64,000 nt of DNA. Source: Gavia stellata (Eukaryota > Chordata > Aves > Gaviiformes > Gaviidae). The DNA is taken from contig NC_082596.1 of NCBI RefSeq assembly GCF_030936135.1, forward strand, positions 19,788,388 to 19,852,387. Direction: 5' to 3'. The notes below the pieces were generated by a model. That model did no database searches. It saw only the letters and a list, made by a program, of their open reading frames with translations, and was not told where the DNA came from. A program made the translations under genes and the position numbers. Positions 31,722 through 45,720 of the stretch are shown piece after piece (positions within the stretch are counted from its first letter, which is position 1; every line of letters begins with the position of its first letter).

Positions 31722-31890
31722 TTTGAAGAAAGCCAACTGCGTCCTGGGACACATCAGGCAGAGCATTGCCAGCAGGTCAAGGGAGGTGGTCCCGCTCCTC
31801 TGTTCAGCCCTGGTGAGACACATCTGGGTGCCGTGTCCAGCGCGGGGCTCCCCAGTACAAGCAAGACAGGGACATACTGGCGATAGTACA
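31722..31890 (+). mobile_element. CR1 ORF2 internal fragment, sense
   Basis: A 170-bp piece matching the C-terminal part of CR1 ORF2. The translation shows KANCVLGHIRQSIASRSREV, then PLLCSALV, in the order seen in the other copies. It lacks both ends, and flanking sequence shows no CR1 3' tail, so it is an eroded internal fragment. Confidence 0.8.
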
Positions 31891-34800
31891 GCAAAATATT
31901 GGAGTGCCACGTTGCAGAGAGCAGCACGTCAGGGAACCCCTGTGTCCAGGACAGGTGGGTGTGCTGGTGGCTGTGGGGGGATTTATCACTTCTGGGAGTA
32001 AATTTTAGAAAGGTATTTAGAAATTTGTGTTTGCTAATATTTTACAAGTGTCTAATATTGTGATTTACCTGTTGTATTGTACTGATATTGATCCTGAATG
32101 CGTAGTTCACTGATCACTTTAATTATGTGGTGTTAGTAAGTCAATAAACTACTTCAATCTTGATTTGCTATAAACTATGTAAGTTGAGGAATTTTCATCC
32201 AGGACGGGAGTTTTGCTGGCCAACTCTGAGCTTGTGGGATTGCCACGTGGCAAATATGGTTAACCACAAAAAGGAGCAAAAAGGAAATGAGGTCTTTTAC
32301 AAGGTAATGCCCATTTATTTTTGTTTTCTGACATAATAAAGTATTATTATCTTCTTATAATTATTTTGATAATGAGTGACATGCTTTTCTCATTTTCTAC
32401 AGTATTGTCCTCTCATACCTCCATTGAGGTATACGTGCAAACACACAGCTCTACCAGAACATACTCTGTTGAGATGCCCAGCATCTAAACTGCACTAGAG
32501 CAGCTGTCCCTGATGCCTCCAGTACTTAGTTGTCTCTGCTCTTATCACATAGCCTCACTGCAGAAAGGGTAGAGCAGCGCAGGCTGTAGTCACACCTCTG
32601 GTTGATTGCAAACAAGGGGTCTCAAGGGCTCTGGGCTCTTGAAAACATCATTCATCAAAGAGGAGGTTTGGAGTCAATAATGTCTGTAGGACTGAGATGC
32701 ATTTTTCAATTGTAACTTCTTGTCCATTAGGTTTTTTGAGAGTTTTAATGAGTCCTGTAATTATCATGGCTTTGCCTTTTATTTAAACACAAATACTAGA
32801 AAACTCATACATCTCCAGACAAAAGCAGAGCTGCCACGTGCTCACTGTAAGAGTTTGATGAGGCATTGAAGTTTGGTGTAAATAGTGAGCTTGACCTGAT
32901 GAGCCGTCAGTAACTAAAGCTGTTCCTTTAGAAGATGGATTTTAATGAAAGACTAAGCTGAAGAATTCAGTTATAATTAACTTTGTTGTTGTTTTGATAT
33001 GTGAAATAGAATCTTTTCTGACAAAACCTTGACCCTGATTTATAGGACTGGTGCTTCTGCTAGAGGATGGCACTGTCAGCAGGAGGGAGAGCACAGCCCA
33101 TTTTGCGTGTGCCTCTCTCAGGCATGCTTGTAAAGCGTGAGCATACACATCCCTTCTCACAGAAAAACAGGAGGGAAATTTGGTGCAGGTGGGTCTTGCA
33201 GGCTGCCCTATTATAGGATTTCTATGTGAGACAAAAAAATTCTAGACTAACAACAAAGCCTATTGAAAGGTATTTGGGGCACTATTATCTATTTTACTTA
33301 TGCTAAGTTTCTGCTCTGCAGACATCAGCAAGCCCTTTAGCTGGGGTGAGGATAGGAAAGAGATCCCACCTAATGTCACAAAAGCAGGTCCAACACTAGC
33401 TGATGTAAACATTGGTTGCTGCCAGTCTTTCTCAGACACCCAAGAAGCTGCCTGTGAGATGAACTTGTACCAAAGAGTGAGGAACCCAGAACAGCCTGAA
33501 GTTAGATTGGGTCTTTTGAAAAGTCTGCAGTTGTGTTCATCTAATTAAAATTATGTAAAATGCCTATTATGATGTGAAAAAACCCATGCCTTTGTAACAG
33601 CTTCTCAAAATGAAATCATCTTCCTTATCAAGCAAAGCAAGACTCCTGCAGATGTAAGATTTTCTCTAATTATACCTAATTTTGTACAGCTTTTAATAAA
33701 ACTAAAAGTGCTTGTAAGTCATGTAGTATTACTGTGTAGTCCTGTAAGCTGATACATGTTTCATTTCCAAAGGCTTGGCTCAGAAAGGCAGTTCTATTTC
33801 CAACTCTGTACAGCAGAGATAGATCCTGGGAAATGGCTGAAGTGCATGACTCTTCACTACCTAATGCATGAACGGGTTTCTCAGGAGAACTTGGAAGAGA
33901 ATTCATAACAGCCTTTTACAATTGCCATTAAAAACAAGCAGAGTGAATTTACTTGTCCTAAACACATTTTTTTCAACACAAATGAAAAAGGCAATTGGCT
34001 TGAAAATAGCTAAAAGATAACTAATGATGCCATTTTTTACAGCTGGCCCTGGGTTATAGATTTCTGAATCGTAACTCTCAGCCCGAGGTATGTAATATAT
34101 TATGCAATCCAACCATGTTGAATTATTGGAAAATATTCCAAGGTGAACATGGCTCTGCTTAAGAACTGCTGTCCAGTGAAGCAACATTCATAAACTCATA
34201 GCTCTTCTGTCCTAAACTAGCAACATCATTATGGCCTTTAGAGCATGATGTCAGAAATTGCTGGAGTTACAGGCTCCATGGGATCCTTCCATAGCTTTTG
34301 CAAGGTGTGTTAGATGCTGCAGGGATAAAAGCTATTACTACTGAAGCCCTAGACAGACAGATTAAGACATTATTAATGCTGAGTATATGAGAAGAAAAAT
34401 AATGAAGGTAGAAGAGGAAAGAGAAAATTAATTTAAATTTAAATTCATTTTAATTTAAAATAAGAAGTTGACATTCTTCAGCAGAGATTTACCATTGACT
34501 TTTTGTGACCGACCTTTTGTGTTTTACTCCTCATACATTCTCACAAGAAATGAAGAACACATGGTTCAGTGCAGTGGAAGAAATTCTTTTCAGCTCATTA
34601 ACTGGCATGCATCATACGTCCATACAACAAATTAGATCACACACTAATAATTCATACCTCATCCTAGCCATTCAGTCCTGTATATCAGACACACCTCTGT
34701 CCTGAAGCATGCGTAAGCATGTGGCTTCATATTTGCATTGTCCTTCTGTAGATCAACACCAAAAGAAAGTTTTTGTAAGAAGTAAACTTCAAGTTAAAGG

Positions 34801-37800
34801 AATAAGATCAGGTTTAATCCATTTCCAGGTCCTGCTATTTGTTATTTCTGCTGTCAGTCCTCATTTAACACTCCCATCTTCTCTTCCTGGCAGGAATTGC
34901 TGAATAACAGATGGAAGAATTGCCAGTCACAGCCTTTTGGTGTCAAAATGTAGACAAACCTACCCCACAAACCTGTGTTCTGTTTTCCTATACTAGAAAC
35001 AAAATCCATGTCAAAAGAAACAAGTGTGGTATTTCTCTCACAGCTACAAGGACAGCATTGATTAGGAACCAACAGAACAACAGTTTTCCAAATTGTTACA
35101 TTTGGTCAAAACTGACCTGTCATGTAACACATCTATTTATATCACTAGGAAACCAGACTTCAATAACAAATAAAGAAGGACTACATTCTGAGAAAATATC
35201 TGTCTTCTGAGTTTAAGAGTTAATATATTTGGTACTGCAAACACGCCCAAGAGGCAAGTTCCCGTTGTGCGAGTGTTGCACTAAATCCAAACACAGCCCT
35301 TTCCTAAAGACCCTTCCCTCCAAATGTGTAGGACAAATCAAACCCTATATTCAATTTGACAGTGTAAAGGAGTGAAGCTTGTCCAAAAAGCCTTCATACG
35401 GGTTTGTTGTAGAAATAATACGACATGTTCCCCATTGTGAATCTACTGATGTAATAGAATTACACCAGAATTAATTTGGCCCACATTCCAGCCAACACTA
35501 TTTATAAGAGGCTTTGTTGTGTGAAAGCTGGATATGTGGTTGGGCCACAAAATGGACCAAAACCAACATCCAAATTATGGCCTCTGTTATGCAGACTGCC
35601 TCCTTCCATATGGAGATGAATCCAGTTTGCTTGTGCCAAGCATCACAGTGGAAATACTGGCAGACTGAGCTAACAAAATGTCACTGGCCATCATTATAAT
35701 ACAGAGGTTGCATTATGCTGCAAATGCGCCCATCAGCTGTCCAGCAGGAGACTTCATTAGAACAGATGTGACCATACACAAGCCAAAAAAAGCCCAAATG
35801 AAAAGGGAAAGCTCTTGTCCTCATCTACCACCAGGATTTCAATCTGGTTCAGACCTAATACATTTCACTATCAATTATTTAATGTTCTCAGAGTTCAACA
35901 CTAGAGTAAGCAAAATATTCAGTGCAAAAATGATGGGTGTTATTTATGCAGCAGCTTTCTGTATCAAGAATGTCACTTTCCGATGACAATTCAGTACTTC
36001 AGTAATCATTGCTTACATTCCCTATCACATATATCAACACAAAATGCAGACCTATCTCCAGCTGGTGGATCAAGACAGTTTTGTTTATTCATGGTATGCT
36101 TCTGTTCACATTATCTTTTCAGTTTCTTAAGATCAAGTTTCTTAATATCAAGATTCTCACCTGCATTTTTTTATAAGTCTCAGATCAGAGCTACATTTGC
36201 CAGAGAGACATGGTCCTTTAGATTTTTCATGCTGGAATGATGTGCTCTGTGGTGCAGGCACCAGTAATACTAGTAATAGGCAGGAGAACACAGTACAGGT
36301 GCAATAACAAGACAGACAGAAAGTCACACAAGTGCCTGTTTCAGAAGCAGAAGATGCTATATGGGATGCAGAAAGCCCCAGCTTTTCACATGGCACCCTG
36401 CAACCCAAGTCCAGTCTGTGAGACAAAACCAAGTAGTCACTAAATGAGCCCAGTGAAATGCAGACGCACAAGGCATGCAGGCAGAAGGAGCTGCTCTGCA
36501 CATCCTCAGCTTCCACTCCAGCTTGCCTATTCCTCATATTTTTCCCAGACAGCCTCTTAAAAATGTGGAAAAGCCCCCAGTAGGCCAATTGCACCTGGGA
36601 GGATGTGTTCAATGTCACTGAACTCACCCAGGAAACAAATATTCTAGAATTTGAATGTGTTTAGTGATAAAGCATTATTTGCACATTCGATTCTAGCCAG
36701 CTCAATATGCTTTTTTCCAGAGAGTTTCATTTCCTCACCTAACCTTCTTGTGTAGAGGTGTTCAATTAGTAAGGTAAAATATAATCTGCTAATTAAAGGG
36801 AATATTTTAGCAAAGACAATTAGGAATCTAAGTAAGGCAGGCAAGCTGAAAATACATGACAGTTTGCTAATTGTAAAAGTAATTAAAAGAAAAAGAAAAA
36901 CTTAAAAGACTGATTTACAGTTTAAACCTGGGCAAAGAAAGGCAGAAACGTCAGAAGTCTGTAGAAGAGATAAGACAATTCCAGAATATGAGATCCAGTT
37001 TCAGGTACTAAATATTTCCAACCACCTAGCATATGGCAACTCCCATGCAAACTACCAGCTGTTTTGAAATGCACCTTATCCTCTACTCTGGGCAACGACT
37101 AGAAATTTCTTGTGTAGGATTCTGGCTTACCAGGTCATGTTTGTTAACTCAAACACTTGAAATTTGTAATAGATCTGGACAAGATCTGTCCCTGAGTGAG
37201 GGGAAAAGTACTGTAGCTGGATGTATACTTTCCTTTTGAAAACTGAATAGTTATTAATCCTTCACACTTTAAAAAATATTTTTTTCCATTTTGGAATAAA
37301 AAGATCTGAAGCATTTGTTTAAAACACAGAACAGCTGAACAATCATAGCGTTGCAGAAACAGGTTAATGCTCTGCCAGGTTCACCTCCCCCATTCCCACC
37401 CCAGCATATACAGAACAGGCTCTTTTCCAGGGAAAGGTTCCTGAAAAACCTTGGAGACATTGTAGAAAGACTATTTGAAGTTTCCTGCTGCACACTGGGG
37501 ACAAATTTCACATCAGGGCAAAGGCTACATGGTACATTCGCTTCAGACATCTGAGAAGTCTTAGTATCTGCAGCACAGTCCCAGCATTATAAGGGGGTGA
37601 GAGAAAAAGAAAACTAATAATCGTATTAGTGAACCAGCTGTTTTTTTCGGACCTGAACATAACGTAATGCGATCCAGACAGAAAGGAGAGGGAAACCATA
37701 AGATAGTGGCAAATAGTTTTCTCCATTTGTTCCACTCCTCATCTCCAGCAACCAGACTAAGGGCACAAATTGTACCATATGAAATAAGTCTCCCATGCTT

Positions 37801-40800
37801 ATTCAAGCTATATAAAAATTGACAGGTATATTCCTGTCCTTCCAAGAAAGAGGCTAGAAACCCTCAGCACTGGTGGTCAAAATGGCTTTGGAGCAGCACT
37901 TAACTGCTGCAAGTGGCCTAAGTCAATGAGTTGCAGTGACTAGCAGGATGCCTAGCAGGAAGGTTTATACCCCTCCTAGCAGCTGCAGGGAGGTTTCAGA
38001 GCTGGCACCCACGTTTGAGACAGGGAGTCAGTGGTGGGATGCTGGGGAAGGTATCATTGCTGATGGGCCTTGGTTTCTGACTCAACAAAGTGTGTTGATC
38101 CTTACTTTATGGGGTTTCTGGGGTCACACCAAACCCTGGATCAAGAAGAGGGGCTGCAGGTCTGTGACTTGTAGAGGGCCCTCTCATACGGCATCTCACA
38201 GCTGCTCCAGGGCCCAGCGGTGGAGAAGCAGCTCTCCAGCTCCCAACTGTGCAGCTGAGGGGCAGGAGCAGCCGTGCCAGTGACCATCTGATGGAGCTGG
38301 CTTTTTTTTTTTCCTTTTCTTTTTTATTCTGGAACTTGGAATCAGTTTCTCTCCTCTACATGGAAAGGCAATGCTGGAGACTTTCTATAGGTCTATTCCT
38401 ATTTTGTTGGGCTGTGTGCTCAGAAAACTATAGAGGATTTTGTAAACAAGCAATTAAAAGCTGCTTGAAAACCAATTCTTCTGCCAGAAGGATTCAGTCT
38501 CAATTGCAGTATTCATATGATGCTATCACTACAGCAACCAAGCTTGTAAACAACAGTGGTGGTCGTGGATAACACATCAGAACTTGGTTTAGCGATTAGA
38601 AACAAAACCCTTGTCAGACTGTATTTCTTTCCTGCCGTTGCAGGCTTCCTGATGGAAATGCTATTTCAAGGGCTTTGCTCTGAAGTATAAGTACATTAGT
38701 CTTTGCCTGACATAAAATCTGAGAAGAAGGTTAAGCTGCAGTGCTCCACCAGGTCATCTGAGCTGCTTCTCCTTTACATTTCATTGTTACAATCTGACAT
38801 GTTACTCATGTGTTACCAATGCATACATGCCAGCACGATGACAACACATTTATTAACACGCATGGGTCCTGTTCTTTCTGAAGTAAGACAAAATGATCAT
38901 TTAATTCTGGTACCTACAGAGTGGGATCAGTCTTTTGAGTTCTTCATGAAAGGCATTTAGGGAATTCTGCAAAACCCATGTTTTATAATGTTGTACAGAA
39001 ATATTTAACTCACCTGCACCCTAAAAAGTAGATAAATCTAAAGAGGTGATCTTTCTAGAGCAAGATTACTAAATCTGGAGTAATATGCCCAATCTTTGCC
39101 TAAAAACTTAGAACAAAGAGTTATTTGGACATTGCCTCCTGCAGGGCATTGATATGCCTGAGGCAGCTACATAGTACTGATGAAAAAGCCTCAAAAAGTT
39201 GAGGGTCTAATCTGCTGCCTTAAAACTCACAGCAGAACTCCCGATATGGATGAGCTATATTACAACCAGGAGTGAAAGTCAGCTAACCTAACCCTAGATA
39301 GGCATGGTGGAGGAAACCTTACACTGGAACAGGTCATCTTAATGAGTCTTTGCAGTCATTTAATCTAAAATAGGATGTCTAAAATAGAATCGTCTATTAT
39401 TCTCCATTGGCTGAAGGGACCTTTAGAGTGTTTAGCTCTGGTTTAGACACTTACGTCTTAGAACTCAAAATCATGGAGAGATGAATCATTCCTCTTAAGC
39501 CCTTTTTGGCACCAGGAAGTCTATTGTCTAAGCATTCAACACACATTTCAGGAAAGCTCTTCACTCTGCATCCCAAGAGCAGTTCTTTGAATCAATCAGG
39601 CTGCAGCTGGAGAGCTATGCACGACTTGGATGATGGTCCTTTCTAGGACGATTGATTGAACTGGAAATAATAACCAAAATTATTTTCTCCTTCTTTTGCT
39701 CAGTGAATCAGTTGAAAATACTTCTTCAGCTCTCTCAGTGATCCCCTCCCTTAGCACAAGTAAATCCAAGAATGAAATTTCTAAACTTTGGTGGAATGAA
39801 TCTGGGCATAATTGTTTTGTATGTTTTACAGAACATTTTTTCAACTCCGGTTCCATGAAGCTCATGTCCTCCAGATGGAGCCATTCATGGGATAAACCAG
39901 ATAAATATCTGAAAAGCTTAAAGAATGAAAAGAATTCAACAATGCAAACTTTGAGACTGCCCAGAGCAAAATGTGTCACCTCTGGATTGTTTGGGGACTA
40001 ATGATTATATATTTATGATCTTATTTCTTCAGTCTTGCTTGTTTTCTGTGACTATCACACATCAGATAATCTTAAATTCATAAATTTTAGTTCTATTTCT
40101 TCTATCCATTCAGAAAGTGAGTTACACATTCGCCATTTTATGTCTTCCTCTCCTAGAAGGGGAACAATACCATGTGCTTTGGGTGATCGGCTGCAAAACA
40201 TGAATCACAAGTACTGAAACACTGAAGTAAGCATTTCACAAACAGCCTTGAGTCTGAAACTTATTTATGCAAAACTATTCCATAACTTTGTGTGAATAAC
40301 AAATAGCTGAGAAAGAGAAAAACTCAGTTTTTTAATTGCAAATCAAATGAAGGCCTGCTTTAAAACTGAACATTAATTGTAATAACCAATTTGAGCAACC
40401 ACATGAATGTACTGTGGGCTCCCTTCCAACAGTAAAAAAGATATTCTTATATTTTAACTGATTTTTTTCATTATTTGCATGTTAAATATGTTGTTTTAAA
40501 CACCTGTAAAAGACTGGTCATACATACCTGATGTTCATTTTACTTGTAAGAATATATAATCTAGCAAGTTTAAGCAGCATCTGTTACAGCTATATCTTAG
40601 TAAAGGCCATCAACTCAATGACAGAGAGACTCCTTGTAAATTATCTTTCATGTTTCATGTATCTGTTCCACAAACATTATTACTCTTTCTGATCTGAACA
40701 GTAAGCAAATGCGACATTCACTCAATGACTTTGAAGTTGTCATTCTTAACTGAACAGGGGACATGAAAAAAAAAAAGGAAGGATCACACTATGGAAATGC

Positions 40801-43800
40801 ATGAAATAGTTAATTTGTATTTTTTAGAGACAGCTAACATAATTTCATTCCAGATGGCAATGAGAGTGCAAATCTGTTCTGTTCTGTGAGGATATGGGTA
40901 TTATAATAGGCTCCAATGGATCAGATTTATTTTTCAATGTTTTTTTCACAGAACATTTTAACCATTTCAGTAAACTGTTCTTTGGTTGTATATGCTCAGT
41001 ATGAAGCATTCATGTTAAGATATTGTCTGTCATTACTCTCCACAAAATGCCATACCATGGAGACTTCTCTAAACAAATGATTCCTGCCAGGGGCATTTCC
41101 TCTTAGAAGTCGGTAAGTTGATTAGTCTACTTCATGGAGGATCTTATCTTAAAGCCAGTCAGTTTAGGAACAAGAGTCTCTCAATTACCATAGCCTTTTC
41201 CCTTGTTTGACTCCTTCACTGAAGTTCCACCTAAAAAGGTTTTTTTTTCCTCTATCAGGACTCCAGTGTCTTCACACGTATCAAACCAAGAAAGCTCATG
41301 GATTACTTCTCCTTCAATCTGTGATGCTTCTCAGTCTCCCTGGCTGGTAGGATCTCTGGAGCGTTACAACTAGGACATTGGTCTGGCAGTCTGCACTTCA
41401 ACCCTTGGTACCAAAGTCCCGGAGAAATCATGAGACTATTAGCCTGGGGTAGATGAGTGTCTTTCCTCGGTGTTCAGCCAGTTCTTCCATGTTTCAATGC
41501 AGAACAAGACTAAAGACTGTGAAACCTTAAAGTTTTAAATTTAAGAGGGATACTGATTTCAACACACAAGTCCCAGCATTCTGCTCTGGGTATCTGTGCA
41601 CAGCTGCACAGTTCCAGATGGATCCCTCAGCACCCAGCACTGTGCTGCTTTCAGAGGCCCCAACAGTCAGCAGTTTCATCCCATCGCCTGTCCTAACTGA
41701 TTGCACTCTTTCTTTTAGGAAAGCCCCCTTCAACACAGAACATGGTTTTGCTTGCCTCAGGAGCTTAATGAAGCATCACACAGTGGAATACATTTGACAC
41801 AGTCTCTGGACTACCTACTTCATTGTAAGAGCCAAGAAGCTGACAAATACCTTCTGTATGTGTTGAAAGAGACAAAGAAGAAATGAGAACTGTCTCTACT
41901 CCTTCCAGTAAAGCTGTACCTCACCACTCAAAAACAATTTTTGAGGTTTCAGAATCTCACCTATATTTTCTGTCCTGCTTCTCTTTGGTTTATTGATGTT
42001 TTATATTTGTGTGGTAAGCCAGTTGTCCCAAATGTGCTTTAGATTTGCCCTCAATTAGGACTTCTCTCATATAGGAAAGAACTGCAGTCTCCATAAGAGC
42101 CTGTTCCACTTTTGAACGGCACGTTAGAGACATAATGCCTTACTCCACTGTAAGGTAACCTGAAGAATCTTCAGGAAAACTAGTTGGCTATTTCCTTTCA
42201 GCTTAGTAATGTTTGACATTGAAGACCAACTACATTGAATTAATAGAACATCTATTCAAGCTAAAAAGCAAAAATAAAACTAGTTTGCTTTAAGATAACA
42301 TCTTGCTCTGATACACGGTGAATAATGATACTGAGATGAATAAATGGGTCTGTAAGCACTGGAATTTGCAATCATGGTTTGTGTAAAAACAGAAGAGCTG
42401 GGAGTAGAAGACTGAGTTCCCATGCTGTAGACCTGCTCAGCAGTAACTAAGCTATTACTTTCCAATAATTGTGATATAATGATATTTGGTTTTATTTTGT
42501 AATTTGCATTTTCTTCATCCCTTTTTCAAATTTGCAATATTGTTTAAGCATGTATGGATTTTTGTTCAGAAATAAAGCTGCCCATAACGACCAGAACACT
42601 TAAGGATTAGAGGATAATGTTCTCACTATGATGAAGCTTGAACAAGGAAATGGACTGTCAAAAACAGTGAGAAATCTTAGTTCTCCTCTTAAATAAATTG
42701 AAAGAAGGAAAGCACAACCACCAACTCCTCCCTTAGGACTGTATAACTGTACTGGCAATTTTTGTTATAAAACTTCAAGCAACTTTAATAAGTCTCTTCT
42801 TATTAAAAAAAAGACCACTGAAAGTGGGTGGATAGTACTGAAAATTTACCTATTGTACACAGTTTATGCCATACTACTAAGGATCTATTTCATCTTCCTT
42901 TAATGGAGTCTTTCAAATGAATCAAAGTTAATTAAATCTTAGAAGAAATGTTCAGGATATGTCTATGGCATAGCAGTTGTTTACACAATGAATATTCTCA
43001 TGTGTGTATGGCTGTACCTAGAATTCTTCTCCTGAGTCAGGCATTGATTTGAGAGCTACTTATTCCCTCAAAAAGCTGAATTCAGGTAGTAAATCTGACC
43101 CTCTGGAGCTGATGAGATAATTGACCTAAATAGGACTGTATAAAGTAGGTGGAAAGAAAAGTATAGACATTTCTCTCAAGTACTTGTTGAAATTTCTGAA
43201 ATACTTATTGCAATGAGACATGAGATATGTATTTAATATATAAAAGAAATACTGTATATGGCTACTTTGCATATAGTATGTGCTTTAAAACAAGGTCAAA
43301 ATGTTTTTGATAATGGGAATTGTAGGGCAATGTATTGTTACTAACCAACAATTATTCTGCTTCTCTGCAACTTGCCATTTTGTTATACTTCAGAAAACAC
43401 ATTTGCACTTTAGTATCTGTCCATCGATTTCATTGCTAGGATGCTCAGATGCCTTCTAAAATACCAGTCATTGTTTACAGAAATAAAAATGATTTCTGAT
43501 GGCTGCCAAGTGGCTAATTAACTACACAAGTATACCCCAATTTTTTTGTCAAGGGTTTGTTTGTTTATTTTTGGTATAATTACTTCTTAAATGCTAATTT
43601 GAAAAGAATAAATTCTTACTGTGGGGAAGAGTGTTCTTAGTACACCTTCAAAAGGCTAAATGTAAACCTCTGGGTTTTTAACACTGCAGAAATGTATCAA
43701 AGGGATGAATGTGCATATGTTGTGATCACATAGGATCCTGGAAAATGGTAATTATGTAGGGAAAAAAAAATCTTTCAGAACAAATTATATCTGTAAAAAG

Positions 43801-45479
43801 AAACCAGAGGTGTCATGGAAGATTGATTAGAAGACCTGCTGCTGCATGAAGGGAACCATTTGCCTCTCCAGGGACACTAAGAAGCACCACCCTGAGTAAT
43901 ACTCCAGGGAATAGCAATCGATATGGGTGCAACATCAGTTCTTGCTGGACAGCGTGTTAGAGATGTCATTAATTAACACATATGACATAGACATTATGAG
44001 TAGCTGGATTTCACTTTTCCCCATACAATATCATGTTATTTTAAACATGCATGAAAAGTGAATTGGACTTTCTTGGCAAGGGCTTCAAATTACATTTAAA
44101 GTTGTTTAAAACTGAGAAGAGGATTTATCTAATTAACTGAACATGTTTCTCAGAAAGACATTCTGAAAAATCAGAACAGTTTTTTGGAAAAAGAAAAATC
44201 CTCTTTTACTTGCCTACTCTGCTGAGCTCTTACCTTTCTTTCTTTAACTGAGGTTTCATCCCTCATTCTCACCTCACATCACAAGCAGGCAAGTGCAATC
44301 AGTAGCAGTGAAAATTAGGGAACAAGTATACTTAGAGGCTATGGAAAAATCTTGCTATTCTGCTTTTTGCAAATGGGTTGTGAGAAAGGGAAAAGCAGTG
44401 GGAAACAACACTGTATGACTAGCAGTGATTCAACAGTGGTGAGGAGCTATTCTCATAAATTAGAAATTGTGAAATATTAATCAGAAAAACATCATTTGAA
44501 CATAATATATAAAGTTGTCCAGCTCCTCTATGTAATATTGCACATACATACTCAATAAATGAAGGATTCAGGGGCTCTAAAGCACTATGAACTGGATGTT
44601 TGGTTTCAGGAGTCTCTACAAACTGTATGAGTTATTCAGGCTTGGCAACCTCACATTTCTATGAGGGCAGAAGAAATGGTTTGCAGGCCTTATTGCACTG
44701 GAGGTCAGTAGGTTGGAGTTGCAGATGTAGGTAGGTGCCTTCAGATGGGATGGGACAGTAGCAAATATATTAATGCCATTTGCTTCCCTCTGACTTCAGT
44801 GGCCTTTTGCTGTGCTAGAGCAAGTAATTTTCACTCCAATACCAAAGACTATAAATTTATTCTACAGCACAATAAATAAGCTTGATTCAAACTGGGGCTT
44901 CTGGGCATTACTGTAATGCAAATAAATATTTCTCCACACACAAAAATCTCCTAACAAAAGATATTAAGGTTGTATATTCAAGCACACAAAAGTTAAAACC
45001 AGTTATATTTATGGTTTCTCAGGTACTTTTAATTCCACCACATTGTATACCCACCTGATATAATGAATGAGTTCTTCAGGAGAAAAAAAACAGCTATGTA
45101 AACATGCTGAATTTTATTATATATCACAAGCCTGACATTACTTAATATTTATGAGTTTGTTTTTCGGAAATAAACCATGGTCTTTCAGAGCATTTTAATA
45201 TTTTCTTGATATAAAGAAAAATGAGGGGGGCAGAATTTATATTTAAAAGTAATATTCCTTTCCTTTCACAAATCAGTAGTTTGTCTGTTGGCCCTTAATC
45301 ACCCCAACACAACATAGGCTTCCACGTCATCTAGAGGGTTTACTACTTTTTAACACCTCCACCAGAAAAGGCCCATTATAAGGAGAAAAGAGGAAAACCA
45401 TCTAGATCCAGAGCTGAGTATGACCCAATTTTGATGCTGCTACATAATGAGAACTGACGTGTACTGGGCTGAACTGGCG
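31891..45479. other. Gene desert, about 13.6 kb
   Basis: Long AT-rich stretch with no coding exon, RNA gene or mobile element I can recognise. The longest frame, about 156 codons on the minus strand at 36,157-36,627, has no domain signature. A 16-bp palindrome lies at 34,430-34,445, and a somewhat GC-richer patch at about 37,930-38,290 remains unexplained. Conserved non-coding elements may be present but cannot be seen without alignment. Confidence 0.5.
34430..34445 (+). repeat. 16-bp perfect AT palindrome
   Basis: AATTTAAATTTAAATT equals its own reverse complement, and a related TTTTAATTTAAAATAA follows. It is a low-complexity AT island. Confidence 0.85.
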
Positions 45480-45720
45480 GCAACACTTTAGCATGAGGCA
45501 GGGCTACTGACCTGTGGTTGGTCTTGCACATGCCTCTGGGGGACAAGGGGGACAAGGCCAGCCAGAGGACAGACTCCCACACCAGCCCTGATCTCCTCCT
45601 CCCCAGGGCCCAGCACAGCTGCACCACCGCCCGCCCATGGGAAGAAGCCATAAGGACCAGCAGAAGGTCCTGCCTGTGAAACACAGGAGTGTGTGCTGTC
45701 TGTAAGAAGCTGTTGTTTTC
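45480..45720. other. GC-rich patch in the desert, origin unclear
   Basis: About 240 bp notably richer in G and C than its surroundings (for example GGGGGACAAGGGGGACAAGG and CTCCTCCTCCCCAGGGCCC). It may be an eroded repeat. I see no coding domain and no LTR termini. Confidence 0.3.

Noticed and set aside
36157..36627. Minus-strand frame of 156 codons
   Set aside because: No recognisable domain, no splice or promoter context and Cys/Ser/Leu-rich low-information sequence. Its length is within what can occur by chance in 64 kb.
39360..39480. Very old antisense CR1 tail (GGCTGAAGGGACCTTTAGAG)
   Set aside because: Only one 20-bp block resembles CR1, and the other ordered landmarks are missing.
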